From contig NZ_JBFRFW010000004.1 of the NCBI RefSeq assembly GCF_052115025.1, positions 248,001-312,000 of the forward strand: a DNA stretch of 64,000 nucleotides, read 5' to 3'. Below, in pieces: positions 33,801 to 43,202 of the stretch; position 1 is the first letter of the stretch; each line of letters opens with the position of its first letter. Source of the DNA: Bradyrhizobium_A sp052115025. GTDB taxonomy: Bacteria > Pseudomonadota > Alphaproteobacteria > Rhizobiales > Xanthobacteraceae. The notes beneath the pieces are model-generated. The model did not search any database. It was not told the origin of the DNA and saw nothing but the letters and a program-made list of their open reading frames with translations. Made by a program: the position numbers and the translations under genes.

Positions 33801-34784
33801 CTATTCCCGCGCGATCACCGCGTCGAGCCACGGGCAGTCGAGCGGCGGCACCTTCGGGTCCGCCACCCGCACGCCGCGCGCGGCAGCGGACAGGCGCATG
33901 TCGCGCAGCCGCTTGCGCTGGTCGTCGGGCAGGTAGAGGCGCTCGTGGCCCCACAGCGAGGGACCATCGAAGGTCTCGTGCGGCTGCCATGCCGCCGGAT
34001 CGATGACGCGACCGCCCCAGCCATACTCGATGAAGAAGCCCGACGGCGTGTGGACGTAGAACGACGTCATGTGGTCGTTGGTGTGGCGTCCCAGCGTATA
34101 GGCGATGCGGCCGTCGTCGAGCTGCGCGAGGTCGTAGCCCTGGCCGACGTCGTCGAGCGAGCCGACCTCGACCATGAAGTGGTGCAGCGCGCGGCGGCCG
34201 GAGCCGACCATGGCGAAGCTGTGGTGCCGACCGTTGACGTGGAAGAAGTACAACTTGTACGGCGTCAGGCCGAAGTCGGAGACATGGAATCCGAGCAGGT
34301 CGCGGTAGAACGGCAGCAGCGGCTCGACGTCCTCGACATTGAGCACGACATGGCCCATGCCGAGCGCGCCGGTGCGAAAGCCGGAGATCGGCCGCCCCGG
34401 CCGGAACGGTTCGGTGGCGAGCGCCGGAGCGCAGAACGCCTCCAGCGGATTGCCGGCGGGATCGTGGAAGCGGATGAGATCGCCGACGTGGCGTTCGTCA
34501 GCGTGCGCGCGTGTGCCGCGCATCACCGCGACGCCATGGTCGTCGAGCCGGCCCGCCAGACGGTCGAGCTCGGCGCGCGTGGGAACCTCCCAGCCCATCA
34601 CCGCAAGGCCGGCATCCCCGGCGCCATCAACGATCAGCCGCTGCGTGCGATCGTCCATGCGGAACGCGCGCACCTTGCCACCACGGTCGACCTGCTGCAT
34701 GCCGAGCAGGCCCGTCGCCATGCGCGACCAGTCGTCGAGCTGCGACGACTGGATGCCGACATAGCCGAGCGCCGTGATCTCCAT
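33801..34784 (-). CDS. Extradiol-type VOC family dioxygenase
   Basis: A 327-residue protein of two tandem VOC (glyoxalase/bleomycin) modules, the size of single-chain 2,3-dihydroxybiphenyl or catechol 2,3-dioxygenases. The iron ligands expected in the C-terminal half are visible as H in MGHVVLNVEDV, H in RALHHFMVEVGS and E in GFFIEYGWGG. It should open a catechol-type ring next to the hydroxyls. The start at 34784 has GGGAG just upstream; the frame open to 34817 adds no family sequence. It is divergent from an IclR regulator at 34961. Confidence 0.87.
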   Translation of the reverse strand: MEITALGYVGIQSSQLDDWSRMATGLLGMQQVDRGGKVRAFRMDDRTQRLIVDGAGDAGLAVMGWEVPTRAELDRLAGRLDDHGVAVMRGTRAHADERHVGDLIRFHDPAGNPLEAFCAPALATEPFRPGRPISGFRTGALGMGHVVLNVEDVEPLLPFYRDLLGFHVSDFGLTPYKLYFFHVNGRHHSFAMVGSGRRALHHFMVEVGSLDDVGQGYDLAQLDDGRIAYTLGRHTNDHMTSFYVHTPSGFFIEYGWGGRVIDPAAWQPHETFDGPSLWGHERLYLPDDQRKRLRDMRLSAAARGVRVADPKVPPLDCPWLDAVIARE

Positions 34785-34960
34785 CCGCGTCTCCCGTCCG
34801 TTTGAGGCCCGCGACATCGCGGCGCGCCTTGTCTCCGGCGACCCGCCGCAATCCTATACCGCGCCCACGCATCCTGCATTAACATGGCGCCGAACCGGGC
34901 TTCGCCGCGACGTCATGACCATATCGGCGCGGCAGCCGCCGGCAAGGAGAGGAATTGCAA

Positions 34961-35758
34961 GTGTCCAGAGAGCGGACGCCGCCGCCGGGGGCCGCCCCCG
35001 CACGGTCGGCCACGGTGCGCGCCTTCAAGCGCGGCCTCGACGTCCTGCACGAGGTCAACCGCTCCGGCGGCATCCGGGCCGGCGACGTGGCGCGCCAGCT
35101 CGACCTGCCCCGCCCCACCGTCTATCGCCTGCTCGAGACCCTGGAGGAGCTCGGCTACGTCGCCCGCAGCGCCAGCGACGACCGCTTCCGTGTGACGCGG
35201 CGCGCCAGCAGCCTCGGCGACGGCTACGATCCCGGCGTCGTGATCTGCCAGGCGGCCGCGCCCGTGCTGGCGGAGCTGAGCAAGCAACTGGTGTGGCCGG
35301 TCGACCTGTCGACCTACGAGAACGCCGCGATGGTGGTGCAGGAGACCACCCATCCGCGCAGCCCGCTGTCGATCGACCGCGGCATGATCGGAAAGCGCCT
35401 GCCACTGCTGCGCACCTCCGCCGGGCGCGCCTATCTCGCCGCATGCCCGCCGCGCGAACGCGACGTCATCATCAGCCATTTGCGCCGCATCGACGAGGCC
35501 GAGGACCGCGCGCTGCTCGAGGACGGCCGCCTGTCGCGCATGCTGGCGGACACCGCCCAGCGCGGCTACGGCATCCGCAGCGAGGGCGAGTACAATGCGA
35601 AGACCTCCAGCATCGCCGTGCCGATCGTGCGCGGCGACGTCGTGTTCGGCTGCATCTCGATCATCTGGATCCGCTCGGCGCTGACGCTGGAGGAAGCGGT
35701 GGCGAGCTTCGCCGCGCCATTGCGCGAGGCGGCCGAGTCCATTGCGGTGCGGCCGTAG
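34961..35758 (+). CDS. IclR family transcriptional regulator
   Basis: A 265-residue IclR protein. The winged HTH is at about 20-80 (VARQLDLPRPTVYRLLETLEE) and the effector-binding domain at about 95-260 (note RTSAGRAYLAACP and EYNAKTSSIAVPI). I chose GTG at 34961, with AGGAGAGG 8 bases upstream; the TTG at 34955 is too near that site. It lies between the VOC gene and the convergent P450, and likely controls the aromatic genes from 33801 to 41849. The effector is unknown. Confidence 0.9.
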   Translation: MSRERTPPPGAAPARSATVRAFKRGLDVLHEVNRSGGIRAGDVARQLDLPRPTVYRLLETLEELGYVARSASDDRFRVTRRASSLGDGYDPGVVICQAAAPVLAELSKQLVWPVDLSTYENAAMVVQETTHPRSPLSIDRGMIGKRLPLLRTSAGRAYLAACPPRERDVIISHLRRIDEAEDRALLEDGRLSRMLADTAQRGYGIRSEGEYNAKTSSIAVPIVRGDVVFGCISIIWIRSALTLEEAVASFAAPLREAAESIAVRP

Positions 35759-35767
35759 CCGCCGCGG

Positions 35768-36991
35768 TCAGACCTCGATCCGCACCGGCAGCGACTTGAG
35801 CCCGCGCAGCACGTTGTTCAGGGCGAGCACCGGCTCGCCGATCGTGAAGCGCGCGACCTTCTCCACCAGCACCTCGAGCAGCGCGGCCATCTCCAGCCGC
35901 GCCAGATGCAGCCCCGCGCACATGTGCGTGCCGTTGCCGAAACCGAGGTGGTCGCTGGCGCGGCGGCGCACATCGAAGGTCTCGGCATCCGCCCACTTGC
36001 GCTCGTCGCGGTTGGCCGAGGCATAGAGCAGCACGGCGCGGCTGCCGGCGGGCAGCGTGACGTCGCCCACCACCGCATCCGCAGCAACAACACGGGTGAA
36101 ACCCCGGATCGGCGATTCCAGCCGCAACGCCTCGTTGATGGCATTGGGGATCAGCGCGGGATCGCCGCGCACCAGATCCCACTGGTCGGGATGGCGGCCG
36201 AACAGCAATATGAGGTTGGCGGTGGCGAAGATGGTGGTGTCGAGGCTCGGGCCGAGATAATCGCGCATCAGCACCGGGCAGCGCTCGGGCTCGACCTCGC
36301 CGCGGTCGGCCGCCTGGAAGATGCGCTCGCCCCAGCTGTCCGGCCGCAGCCTGTCGCGGATCGCGGCGCCGCCGAGATAGCTGCGCATCTCCTGCACGTC
36401 GGCCATGGCGGCGCTGCCGCGCTCGTTCATGGTGCCGAGCACGTTGAAGGTCGCCGCTGCCCAGCGCAGCATGCTGCCGCGGCCGTAGTCCTCGAGGCCA
36501 ACCAGTTCCGAGACGATGGTGAGCGGCAGATGCTGGGCGAGATCGGTCACCGCGTCGAAGCTGCCGCGACCGACGAGATCCTCGACCAGCCGCCGCGCCT
36601 CGGCGCGGATCTGCGGTTTGACGTCCTCCAGCGCCCGCGGCATCAGCGGCGCGGCGATGATCGCGCGCAGCCGGTCGTGCAGCGGCGCATCGCTCGCCAG
36701 CGTGGTGCCGCACGACATCGCGTTGACGGCGTCGTTGGCGGCAACGCCGGCGGCCGACGAGAACACCGCCGGATTGCGCAGTGCCGCGCGCACGTCATCG
36801 AAGCGCGCGATGGCGTAGAGCTGGTTCTGCGGCAGCCACACCGCGGCGCCGAGATCGCGCAGCGCGCGGTAGTGCGGATAGGGATTCCGCAGCACATCCG
36901 TGCCGTAGAGATCGACGTCATAGACCGGGCAGCCGGCCGCGACGGCGGGCGCGCTGGCGGCGGCTCCATGGGATGCGACCGGACAGGGCAT
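35768..36991 (-). CDS. Cytochrome P450
   Basis: A 407-residue bacterial P450. The haem loop is FGNGTHMCAGLHLARLEM with C358 as thiolate ligand; the ExxR pair is in EALRLESP. The I-helix oxygen-activating part reads GPSLDTTIFATANLI, so the common AGxDTT motif is GPSLDTT-like. It needs a ferredoxin and reductase, which are not seen nearby. It is the second gene after the solute-binding protein (39-base gap), with AAGGA before its ATG. A role in hydroxylating or O-demethylating an aromatic substrate is inferred from context. Confidence 0.9.
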   Translation of the reverse strand: MPCPVASHGAAASAPAVAAGCPVYDVDLYGTDVLRNPYPHYRALRDLGAAVWLPQNQLYAIARFDDVRAALRNPAVFSSAAGVAANDAVNAMSCGTTLASDAPLHDRLRAIIAAPLMPRALEDVKPQIRAEARRLVEDLVGRGSFDAVTDLAQHLPLTIVSELVGLEDYGRGSMLRWAAATFNVLGTMNERGSAAMADVQEMRSYLGGAAIRDRLRPDSWGERIFQAADRGEVEPERCPVLMRDYLGPSLDTTIFATANLILLFGRHPDQWDLVRGDPALIPNAINEALRLESPIRGFTRVVAADAVVGDVTLPAGSRAVLLYASANRDERKWADAETFDVRRRASDHLGFGNGTHMCAGLHLARLEMAALLEVLVEKVARFTIGEPVLALNNVLRGLKSLPVRIEV

Positions 36992-37030
36992 GCGGCGATC
37001 CTTCGGTTGAAGCGGCGAACGGCGGCGCGA

Positions 37031-38185
37031 TCAGCGCACCGCCACCCACTCGCCCTTCTCCAGCCGCCCCAGCGTCAGCGCGCTCTGGTCGAGACCCGTG
37101 TGGTCGTTCGGGCCGTAATTGTAGACGCCGCGCGAGCCGGCGACCCCCTTGAGGCCTTCGATGGCCGTGCGCAGAGCCTCGCGGAATTCGGGCGTTCCGG
37201 GTTCGGCGCTCTTCAGCGCCACGGGCGCGGCATGGTCGAGCAGGACCAGCGCGTCATAGGCCGAGCCGGCGAAGATGTTGCGACTGCCCTCGCCGAACTT
37301 GCCTTCGTAGCGCGCAATGAATTCCAGTGCCGCCTTCTTCGCCGGATATTCGTCAGGGAACGAGGCCGCGCCGATCGCCGGGCTGAGCGGCACGAAGATG
37401 CCGTTGCCGCTGGCGCCCGTCAGCTTGCGGAAATCGCCGAACGTGGCGCCGAGCGTGCCATAGAGCGGCCCGGTATAGCCCTTGTCGCGCAGCTGCAGCA
37501 GCGGCAGCGCCGCCGGCGCGCCGGAGGCGGCGATCAGCACCGCGTCGGGACGCCCGGCGATGATCTTGAGCACCTGCCCGAGCACGGTCTGGTCGGTGCG
37601 GGCGTATTTCTCGTCGGCGATGATCTCGATGCCGGCGGCCTTGCCCATGTCGGCGGCGACCTTGCTCCAGGCATCACCATAGGAGTCAGAGAAGCCGATC
37701 AGCGCGAGGCGCTTGACGCCGCTGCGCTTCATGTGGGCGAACAGCGGCGTCGCCTCGTGGTCGTCGTTGGTGGTGGTTTTGAAGATCCAGCGCCGCCTGG
37801 CGTCGACCGGCGACACCAGCGCGTTGACCGGCGCCATCGAGATCACCGGCACCTTGTATTCGACCGCCGGATCGATCACCGCGAACGAAGCCGGCGTGGT
37901 GGTGGGCCCGACCAGCAGGTCGATGCTGCGCTCGTGCACGAGCTTGCGGAACGCCGCCGCCGCCGCGGTGCTATCGGAGGCTTCATCGAGGAAGTGGTAA
38001 TTGACCTTATGGCCGGCGATCTCCGCCGGCCCGAACGCCGTGCCGTTGCGCTCGGCATTGCCGATCGCGGCCCCCGGCCCGGTGGCCGACAGCACGATGC
38101 CGACATTGATGTCGGCGGCGGCCGCCGGCGCGGCCAGCAGCGTCAGTCCCAGCAAGGCACCCAGCAGCGATCGCGGCGTCATCAT
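37031..38185 (-). CDS. Branched-chain amino acid-type ABC solute-binding protein
   Basis: A 384-residue periplasmic binding protein (LivJ-like, type I fold). A signal peptide ends in LLAAPAAAADIN, followed by VGIVLSATGPGAAIG, the normal first strand of aromatic- or amide-binding relatives. No permease or ATPase gene accompanies it, so it works with an importer encoded elsewhere or acts as an orphan. It precedes the P450 gene, suggesting uptake of that enzyme's substrate. Divergent from the oxidoreductase gene at 38368. Confidence 0.88.
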   Translation of the reverse strand: MMTPRSLLGALLGLTLLAAPAAAADINVGIVLSATGPGAAIGNAERNGTAFGPAEIAGHKVNYHFLDEASDSTAAAAAFRKLVHERSIDLLVGPTTTPASFAVIDPAVEYKVPVISMAPVNALVSPVDARRRWIFKTTTNDDHEATPLFAHMKRSGVKRLALIGFSDSYGDAWSKVAADMGKAAGIEIIADEKYARTDQTVLGQVLKIIAGRPDAVLIAASGAPAALPLLQLRDKGYTGPLYGTLGATFGDFRKLTGASGNGIFVPLSPAIGAASFPDEYPAKKAALEFIARYEGKFGEGSRNIFAGSAYDALVLLDHAAPVALKSAEPGTPEFREALRTAIEGLKGVAGSRGVYNYGPNDHTGLDQSALTLGRLEKGEWVAVR

Positions 38186-38275
38186 GTCCTCCCACAGTGT
38201 CGTCCCGGGCTTGGTCGCCCTTGTCCCCCGTCAGTAGCCAACCGCGCCGGTCGGCGGGAAGCCCCCATCGCCACG

Positions 38276-38304
38276 TTGTCCGACTGGCGGACAATGGTTG
38301 TCCG
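38276..38304. promoter_or_regulatory. TTGTCCG operator array
   Basis: TTGTCCG (38276-38282), 5 bases, CGGACAA (38288-38294) is a perfect inverted repeat, followed by a third TTGTCCG at 38298-38304. It sits between the divergent solute-binding protein/P450 and oxidoreductase/hydroxylase/FAH operons, so one regulator could control both. The IclR protein at 34961 is the nearest candidate. Confidence 0.6.
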
Positions 38305-38367
38305 GGGTTTGGCTTCCGCCGTACCCTCCTCTATGGGCGAGGCATCGTACGAGGACAGACCGACGAC

Positions 38368-39414
38368 ATGAGCGAAACCACCCAGCGCGCGATCATCATC
38401 ACCGCCCCGGGCGGCCCGGAGGTGCTCACCGAGCGGCCGGACTGGCCGCGGCCGGAACCGCTCGGCCCGGACGATGTGCTGATCGCGGTCGCCGCCGCCG
38501 GCGTCAACCGCCATGACTGCAACCAGCGCGCCGCCGGCCCCGCGCGCGAGCCCAATCCGGTGCCGGGCCTCGAGGTCTCCGGCCGCATCGTCGCTGCGGG
38601 CGCCCACGTGCCGCCGACCCGTATCGGCGAGGCGGTGATCGCCCTCACCGATGGCGGCGGCTATGCCGAATACGTCGCCACTGACCAGCATCTCGCGCTG
38701 CCGCTGCCGCAGGGCTTGAGCTGGATCGAAGGCGCGGCGCTGCCGGAGGCGCTGTTCACCACCTGGCTCAACTTCGTCGAGCTGATGCGCATGGCCGATG
38801 GCGACAGCGCGCTGATCCATGGCGGCGGCAGCGGCGTCGGCACCACCGCCATCCAGCTGCTGCGGGCGCTTGGCCACGACGTCTACGCCACCGCCGGCAC
38901 GGCGGAGAAGCGTGCCGCGGCGCTCACGCTCGGCTGCCGCGCGGTGTTCGACTACAACGATCCGGCGCTGTCGGACGCGATCCGCGCCGCCACCGGCGGA
39001 CGCGGCGTCGACATGATCCTCGATACCTCGGCTGGCGTGCATATCGGCCATGACCTCGCCGCGCTGGCGCCGGGCGGGCGCCTCTCATTCCTCTCGCCCG
39101 GCGGCGGCAAGGAGCTCGGCGTGCCGCTGCGCGCGCTGATGGCGCGCCGCATCAGCCTCACCGGCGCGCTGCTGCGCGGCACGCCGCTGGCGCTGAAGCG
39201 CCGCCTCGCCGCCGGCCTGCGCACCCATGCCTGGCCGCTGCTCGGCACCGCGGTGCGGCCGCGCATCGACCGTGTCTATGCCCTGGCGGACGCCGCGAAG
39301 GCGCACGCCTACATGGAGAGCAACCGCCACATCGGCAAGATCATGCTCGCCGTCCGCTCCGCGGACAGCTCGGACACGCCGATTGAAGGCGAGAGACGTC
39401 CGCGCGACAGATGA
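38368..39414 (+). CDS. MDR-type alcohol dehydrogenase/quinone oxidoreductase
   Basis: A 348-residue medium-chain oxidoreductase. The NADPH-binding region is ALIHGGGSGVGTTAIQLLRA, and the GxGxxG pattern is complete. No structural-zinc cysteine cluster is seen, so it belongs with quinone oxidoreductase/PIG3-like members. The start at 38368 (MSETTQRAIIIT) is set by the family first strand; the frame is open upstream but would cross the operator array. The hydroxylase gene follows 4 bases after its stop. Confidence 0.85.
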   Translation: MSETTQRAIIITAPGGPEVLTERPDWPRPEPLGPDDVLIAVAAAGVNRHDCNQRAAGPAREPNPVPGLEVSGRIVAAGAHVPPTRIGEAVIALTDGGGYAEYVATDQHLALPLPQGLSWIEGAALPEALFTTWLNFVELMRMADGDSALIHGGGSGVGTTAIQLLRALGHDVYATAGTAEKRAAALTLGCRAVFDYNDPALSDAIRAATGGRGVDMILDTSAGVHIGHDLAALAPGGRLSFLSPGGGKELGVPLRALMARRISLTGALLRGTPLALKRRLAAGLRTHAWPLLGTAVRPRIDRVYALADAAKAHAYMESNRHIGKIMLAVRSADSSDTPIEGERRPRDR

Positions 39415-39418
39415 CCGC

Positions 39419-40957
39419 ATGACCCAAGCCGCCGCCCCTGCCCCCACCTGTGACGTCGCCGTGATCGGATGCGGTCCGGTCGGCGCGACGCTCGCCAACC
39501 TGCTCGGCCTGTGCGGCCTGCGCGCCACCGTGCTGGAGCGCGAGGCCAGGGCCTATCACCTGCCGCGCGCCGTGCATTTCGACGACGAGGCGATGCGCGT
39601 GTTCCAGACCATCGGCCTCAGCGAGCCGATCCTGCCCCATGTCACCCTCAGCCCCGGCATGCGCTTCGTCGATGCCGAGGGGCGCCTGGTGCTGGACTGG
39701 TCGCGCTCAGCCGCGCTGACGCCGATGGGCTGGCATCTCAGCTACCGCTTTCACCAGCCCGATCTCGAGGCCGTGCTCAATACCGGCCTGGCGCGCTGGC
39801 CCTCGGTCGATGTGCGCCACCGCTGCGACGTCTACGCCATCGACCAGGACCACGACGGTGTGCGCGTGCGCTACGAGGACCTCGCCACCGGCAAGCTGGA
39901 GGAACTGCGCGCCGCCTACGTCGTCGGCTGCGACGGCGCGCGCTCGCTGGTGCGGCGCTTCATCGGCTCGGGCATGGACGACCTCGGCTTCCATGAGCGC
40001 TGGCTGGTGGTGGATGTGCTGCTGAAACGCGACCGCAGCGACCTCGGCGACTACAGCATCCAGCATTGCAACCCACAGCGGCCGGCGACCTACATCCGCG
40101 GCACCGGCAACCGCCGTCGCTGGGAGATCACCGTGCTGCCGCATGAGGACGCCTTCGCCGTGAGCCAGCCGGCGCGCACCTGGGAGCTGCTGGCGCCGTG
40201 GATCACGCCGGACGATGCCGACATCGAACGCGCCGCGGTCTACACCTTCCATTCCACCATCGCCGAACGCTGGCGCAACGGCCGCCTGCTGCTCGCCGGC
40301 GACTCGGCGCACCAGACGCCGCCGTTCCTCGGCCAGGGCATGTGCGCCGGCATTCGCGATGCCGCCAACCTCGCCTGGAAACTACAGCATGTCATCGCGG
40401 GCCGCGCCGGCGACAATCTGCTCGACACCTACCAGAGCGAACGCGCCCCCCATGTCCGCGAATTCATCGAGCTCGCCATCCGCCTCGGCGGCCTGATTAA
40501 CACCAAGGCGACGGAGCAAGGCCTCGCCGCCGGTATCGCCCACAAGGATGCGCCGGCGAAGCTCGAAGTGAAAAAGCCGCTGCTCGGCCCGGGGCTCGCC
40601 GCCGGTGCGGCCACGCTTACCGGCACCGTCGCGCCGCAATTCACGCTGCGCGACGGCGGGCGCAGCGACGATACCGTTGGCAATGGTTTTGCCCTGCTCG
40701 CGGATACCGCCTTTGCCCGCGACATGACGGCGGTCGACCGGGCAGCGCTCGCAACCGCCGCCATCACCGTGCTCGACGGCGCGGACGCGACCGGCCTCGA
40801 CGACTGGCTCGGCGGGCACGGCCTGCGCGCGGTGCTGATGCGGCCCGACCGCTATGTCCTCGGCGCGGTGCGGCGCGGACACGACACCGAACTTCAAGAC
40901 CTCGCCGCGCTGCTCACTGCGCTCGATGGCGCCACGCAGGTGCCGACCGCGGCCTGA
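39419..40957 (+). CDS. FAD-dependent aromatic hydroxylase (MhpA-like)
   Basis: A 512-residue class A flavoprotein monooxygenase. FAD-binding motifs are VAVIGCGPVGATLANLLG (GxGxxG), GCDGARSLVRR (DG) and LLAGDSAHQTPPFLGQGM (GD). The C-terminal thioredoxin-like tail (about 420-510) fits 3-(3-hydroxyphenyl)propionate hydroxylase relatives. It should hydroxylate a phenol to give a catechol, the substrate type of the VOC dioxygenase. It is translated in series with the oxidoreductase and FAH genes. Confidence 0.88.
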   Translation: MTQAAAPAPTCDVAVIGCGPVGATLANLLGLCGLRATVLEREARAYHLPRAVHFDDEAMRVFQTIGLSEPILPHVTLSPGMRFVDAEGRLVLDWSRSAALTPMGWHLSYRFHQPDLEAVLNTGLARWPSVDVRHRCDVYAIDQDHDGVRVRYEDLATGKLEELRAAYVVGCDGARSLVRRFIGSGMDDLGFHERWLVVDVLLKRDRSDLGDYSIQHCNPQRPATYIRGTGNRRRWEITVLPHEDAFAVSQPARTWELLAPWITPDDADIERAAVYTFHSTIAERWRNGRLLLAGDSAHQTPPFLGQGMCAGIRDAANLAWKLQHVIAGRAGDNLLDTYQSERAPHVREFIELAIRLGGLINTKATEQGLAAGIAHKDAPAKLEVKKPLLGPGLAAGAATLTGTVAPQFTLRDGGRSDDTVGNGFALLADTAFARDMTAVDRAALATAAITVLDGADATGLDDWLGGHGLRAVLMRPDRYVLGAVRRGHDTELQDLAALLTALDGATQVPTAA

Positions 40958-41000
40958 CTTTCATACCCGATCGACGCAACATCCAACACGAGGACTGATC

Positions 41001-41849
41001 ATGAAGCTGCTGTCATTTACCGCGGAAGGCCGCACGAGCTATGGCGCCATCAAGGACGGCGGCGTCGTCGATCTCGGCCGCCGGCTCAAGCCGCGCACCC
41101 TGCGCGAACTGCTGGAGAGCGGCGGCCTCGCCGAGGCCGCCGCCGCGCTGCAGGGCGCGGCCGCGGACTTCGCCCTCAACGCCATCACCTATGCGCCGGT
41201 CATCCCCGATCCCGCCAAGATCATCTGCGTCGGCCTCAACTACCGCGACCATGTCGCCGAGGTCGGCCGCACCGTCACCGAGAAGCCCGCGCTGTTCGCG
41301 CGCTTCGCCACCAGCCAGGTCGGTCACCTGCAGCCGGTGATTCGTCCGCGTGTCTCCGAGCATTTCGACTACGAGGGCGAGCTTGCGCTCGTCATCGGCC
41401 GCGCCGGCCGCCACATCCGCCGCGAGGACGCCCTCGCCCATGTCGCCGGTTATGCCTGCTACAACGAGGGCAGCGTGCGCGACTGGCAGCGCCACACAAC
41501 TCAGTTCCTCGCCGGCAAGACGTTCGACAAGTCCGGCGCGTTCGGCCCGTGGCTGGTCACTGCCGACGAAATCCCCGACCCGTCGAAGCTCAAGCTGGAA
41601 ACCCGCCTCAACGGCCAGACCGTGCAGAGCACCACCACCGACATGATGATCACCGACGTGCCGGACCTGATCGTCTACTGCTCGACGGTGATGACGCTGC
41701 TGCCCGGCGACGTCATCGTCACCGGCACGCCCGGTGGCGTCGGCATGAAGCGCAATCCGCCGCTGTTCATGAAGCCCGGCGACACCGTCGAGGTCGAGAT
41801 TTCGGGCGTCGGCCTGCTGCGCAATCCGGTGATCGCGGAAGCCGGGTAA
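41001..41849 (+). CDS. Fumarylacetoacetate hydrolase family protein
   Basis: A 282-residue FAH-fold protein. An N-terminal domain of about 60 residues precedes the catalytic domain; metal ligands are expected in HFDYEGELALVIG and LPGDVIVTGTPGGVG. FAH-family enzymes hydrolyse or isomerise beta-diketo acids such as meta-cleavage products. Here it probably acts after ring opening. The start at 41001 has GAGGA upstream. It is the last gene of the plus-strand aromatic operon. Confidence 0.88.
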   Translation: MKLLSFTAEGRTSYGAIKDGGVVDLGRRLKPRTLRELLESGGLAEAAAALQGAAADFALNAITYAPVIPDPAKIICVGLNYRDHVAEVGRTVTEKPALFARFATSQVGHLQPVIRPRVSEHFDYEGELALVIGRAGRHIRREDALAHVAGYACYNEGSVRDWQRHTTQFLAGKTFDKSGAFGPWLVTADEIPDPSKLKLETRLNGQTVQSTTTDMMITDVPDLIVYCSTVMTLLPGDVIVTGTPGGVGMKRNPPLFMKPGDTVEVEISGVGLLRNPVIAEAG

Positions 41850-41910
41850 GCCGCACCTGCCCTCGAGGCCGCCACGTGGTGCACTGGGCAGGGTGACGGC
41901 CGATCTTCAA

Positions 41911-41933
41911 GACAGCCGCATCAGGCGGCTGTC
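41911..41933 (-). terminator. Stem-loop over the phosphoribosyltransferase stop codon
   Basis: GACAGCCGC (41911-41919) pairs perfectly with GCGGCTGTC (41925-41933) around a 5-base loop that contains the stop codon of the minus-strand gene. Only TTGAAG follows on that strand, so the U-tract is poor. It may act as a terminator between the convergent genes or protect mRNA 3' ends. Confidence 0.4.
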
Positions 41934-42580
41934 GACGGCACAGGCCGGAAGCGATGCAGGATGGCGATGGCGTCGGCATCGTCGAGCTGGCGAAAGTCGC
42001 GGTAGAACGACCCCACCGCGCCGAAATCGCCCGGCGTCGTCAGGCTGACCAGCGCGTCGGCCATCTGCCGCAGGCTTCCCGCCGCCTCCGGAGACATCAC
42101 CGGTGCCGCCACGACGACCTGCCGCGGGCGCTGGCGGCGTACCGCTTCGACCGCGACCATCATGGTCGCACCGGTGGCGACGCCATCGTCGACGAGGATC
42201 ACGGTCTTGCCTCGCAGGTCGAGCGCGGGCCGATCGCCGAGGAAGCGCTGCCGCCGCCGCTGGATCTCGGCGAGCTCGCGCGCGGTCGCCTGCTCGAACG
42301 TCTCCGGCGAAATGCCGGCCGAGGCGATGACGGCCTCGTTGTGGACGATCACCGGCGCCGCGCCATCGGCCACCGCGCCCATGGCAAGCTCGGGCTGGCC
42401 CGGCAGGCCGATCTTGCGAACCAGGATGATGTCGAGCGGCGCGGCGAGAGCCGCCGCAACCTCCGCCGCCACCGGCAGGCCGCCGCGCGGCAGGGCCAGC
42501 ACCACAGGATTGGCCCGCTTGAAGGCCATCAGCGCCCGCGCCAGCTTTCGCCCGGCATCCGACCGATCCTGGAACGACAT
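41921..42580 (-). CDS. Phosphoribosyltransferase domain protein
   Basis: A 219-residue type I phosphoribosyltransferase-fold protein. The PRPP-binding loop is VILVDDGVATGATM. The N-terminus has a RANPVVLALPRGGLPVAAEV segment, typical of the stress-linked members that are often next to FixK- or dormancy-regulated genes. The substrate base is unknown. The start at 42580 has GGGAG upstream; the frame open to 42658 is not needed. It follows the host-attachment-type gene by 84 bases. Confidence 0.82.
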   Translation of the reverse strand: MSFQDRSDAGRKLARALMAFKRANPVVLALPRGGLPVAAEVAAALAAPLDIILVRKIGLPGQPELAMGAVADGAAPVIVHNEAVIASAGISPETFEQATARELAEIQRRRQRFLGDRPALDLRGKTVILVDDGVATGATMMVAVEAVRRQRPRQVVVAAPVMSPEAAGSLRQMADALVSLTTPGDFGAVGSFYRDFRQLDDADAIAILHRFRPVPSTAA

Positions 42581-42664
42581 GTCTTGCTCCCTTGCACGCC
42601 CAGCCTGAAGACCGCCCGGCTTCCGACCACCGCCGCAGCCGCTGCCACCGATGCGCATGCACGC

Positions 42665-43117
42665 TCACGCCGCGGCGAGATGCGCCTCGATATCGTCCAT
42701 CGGATGCCGCGTCAGATCCTTGTTGATCTCGGCCACCACACGGTCCCTGATGTCCGCAGCCAGTTCCTGACGCAGCTCGGCAAGCGTGCGCGGCGGGGCC
42801 ACGATGACCAGCGCCTTGACATGGCGTTCGCGCACCAGCCGCTCCATCGCCTCGCTGACCCTGCGCACGAACAGGTGCTGCTCGAGCGCGTGCCAGTCGG
42901 TCGCCTCCAGCGCGCTGCGCCGGTTGGTCGCCGCGCTCTTGAACGCCCGCCCCGGCCGGTCGGTGCCCTGCTCGTGGGTCGGCGGGTTGTCGTCGGTGAA
43001 CACCTGCTCGACCTTGAGGTTGAGATAGAGTCCGTCGCCGTCATTGCGAAGAAACAGCGCCTTGTGGCCATCGCCGACGAAGACGAAAGCGTCATGGGGA
43101 ATCCTGAGCCTGGTCAT
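42665..43117 (-). CDS. Host-attachment family protein (baeRF12-like)
   Basis: A 150-residue protein of the host-attachment/baeRF family, an archaeo-eukaryotic release-factor-like fold. The N-terminal strand ending VFVGDGHKALFLRNDG and the helix FVRRVSEAMERLVRERHVKALVIVAPPRTL are characteristic. Despite the name, the role is not established. Its start lies 92 bases from the centre of an FNR/FixK-like box at 43203, which matches its frequent co-occurrence with low-oxygen genes. Confidence 0.8.
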   Translation of the reverse strand: MTRLRIPHDAFVFVGDGHKALFLRNDGDGLYLNLKVEQVFTDDNPPTHEQGTDRPGRAFKSAATNRRSALEATDWHALEQHLFVRRVSEAMERLVRERHVKALVIVAPPRTLAELRQELAADIRDRVVAEINKDLTRHPMDDIEAHLAAA

Positions 43118-43202
43118 GGAGCCTCCGGTCTGACAATCGCGCGCGGTCTGACGTGGCAGACGTTCTGTCCTATCAGTCTAGCGCGCCCGCCCAGCCTTGC
43201 AT

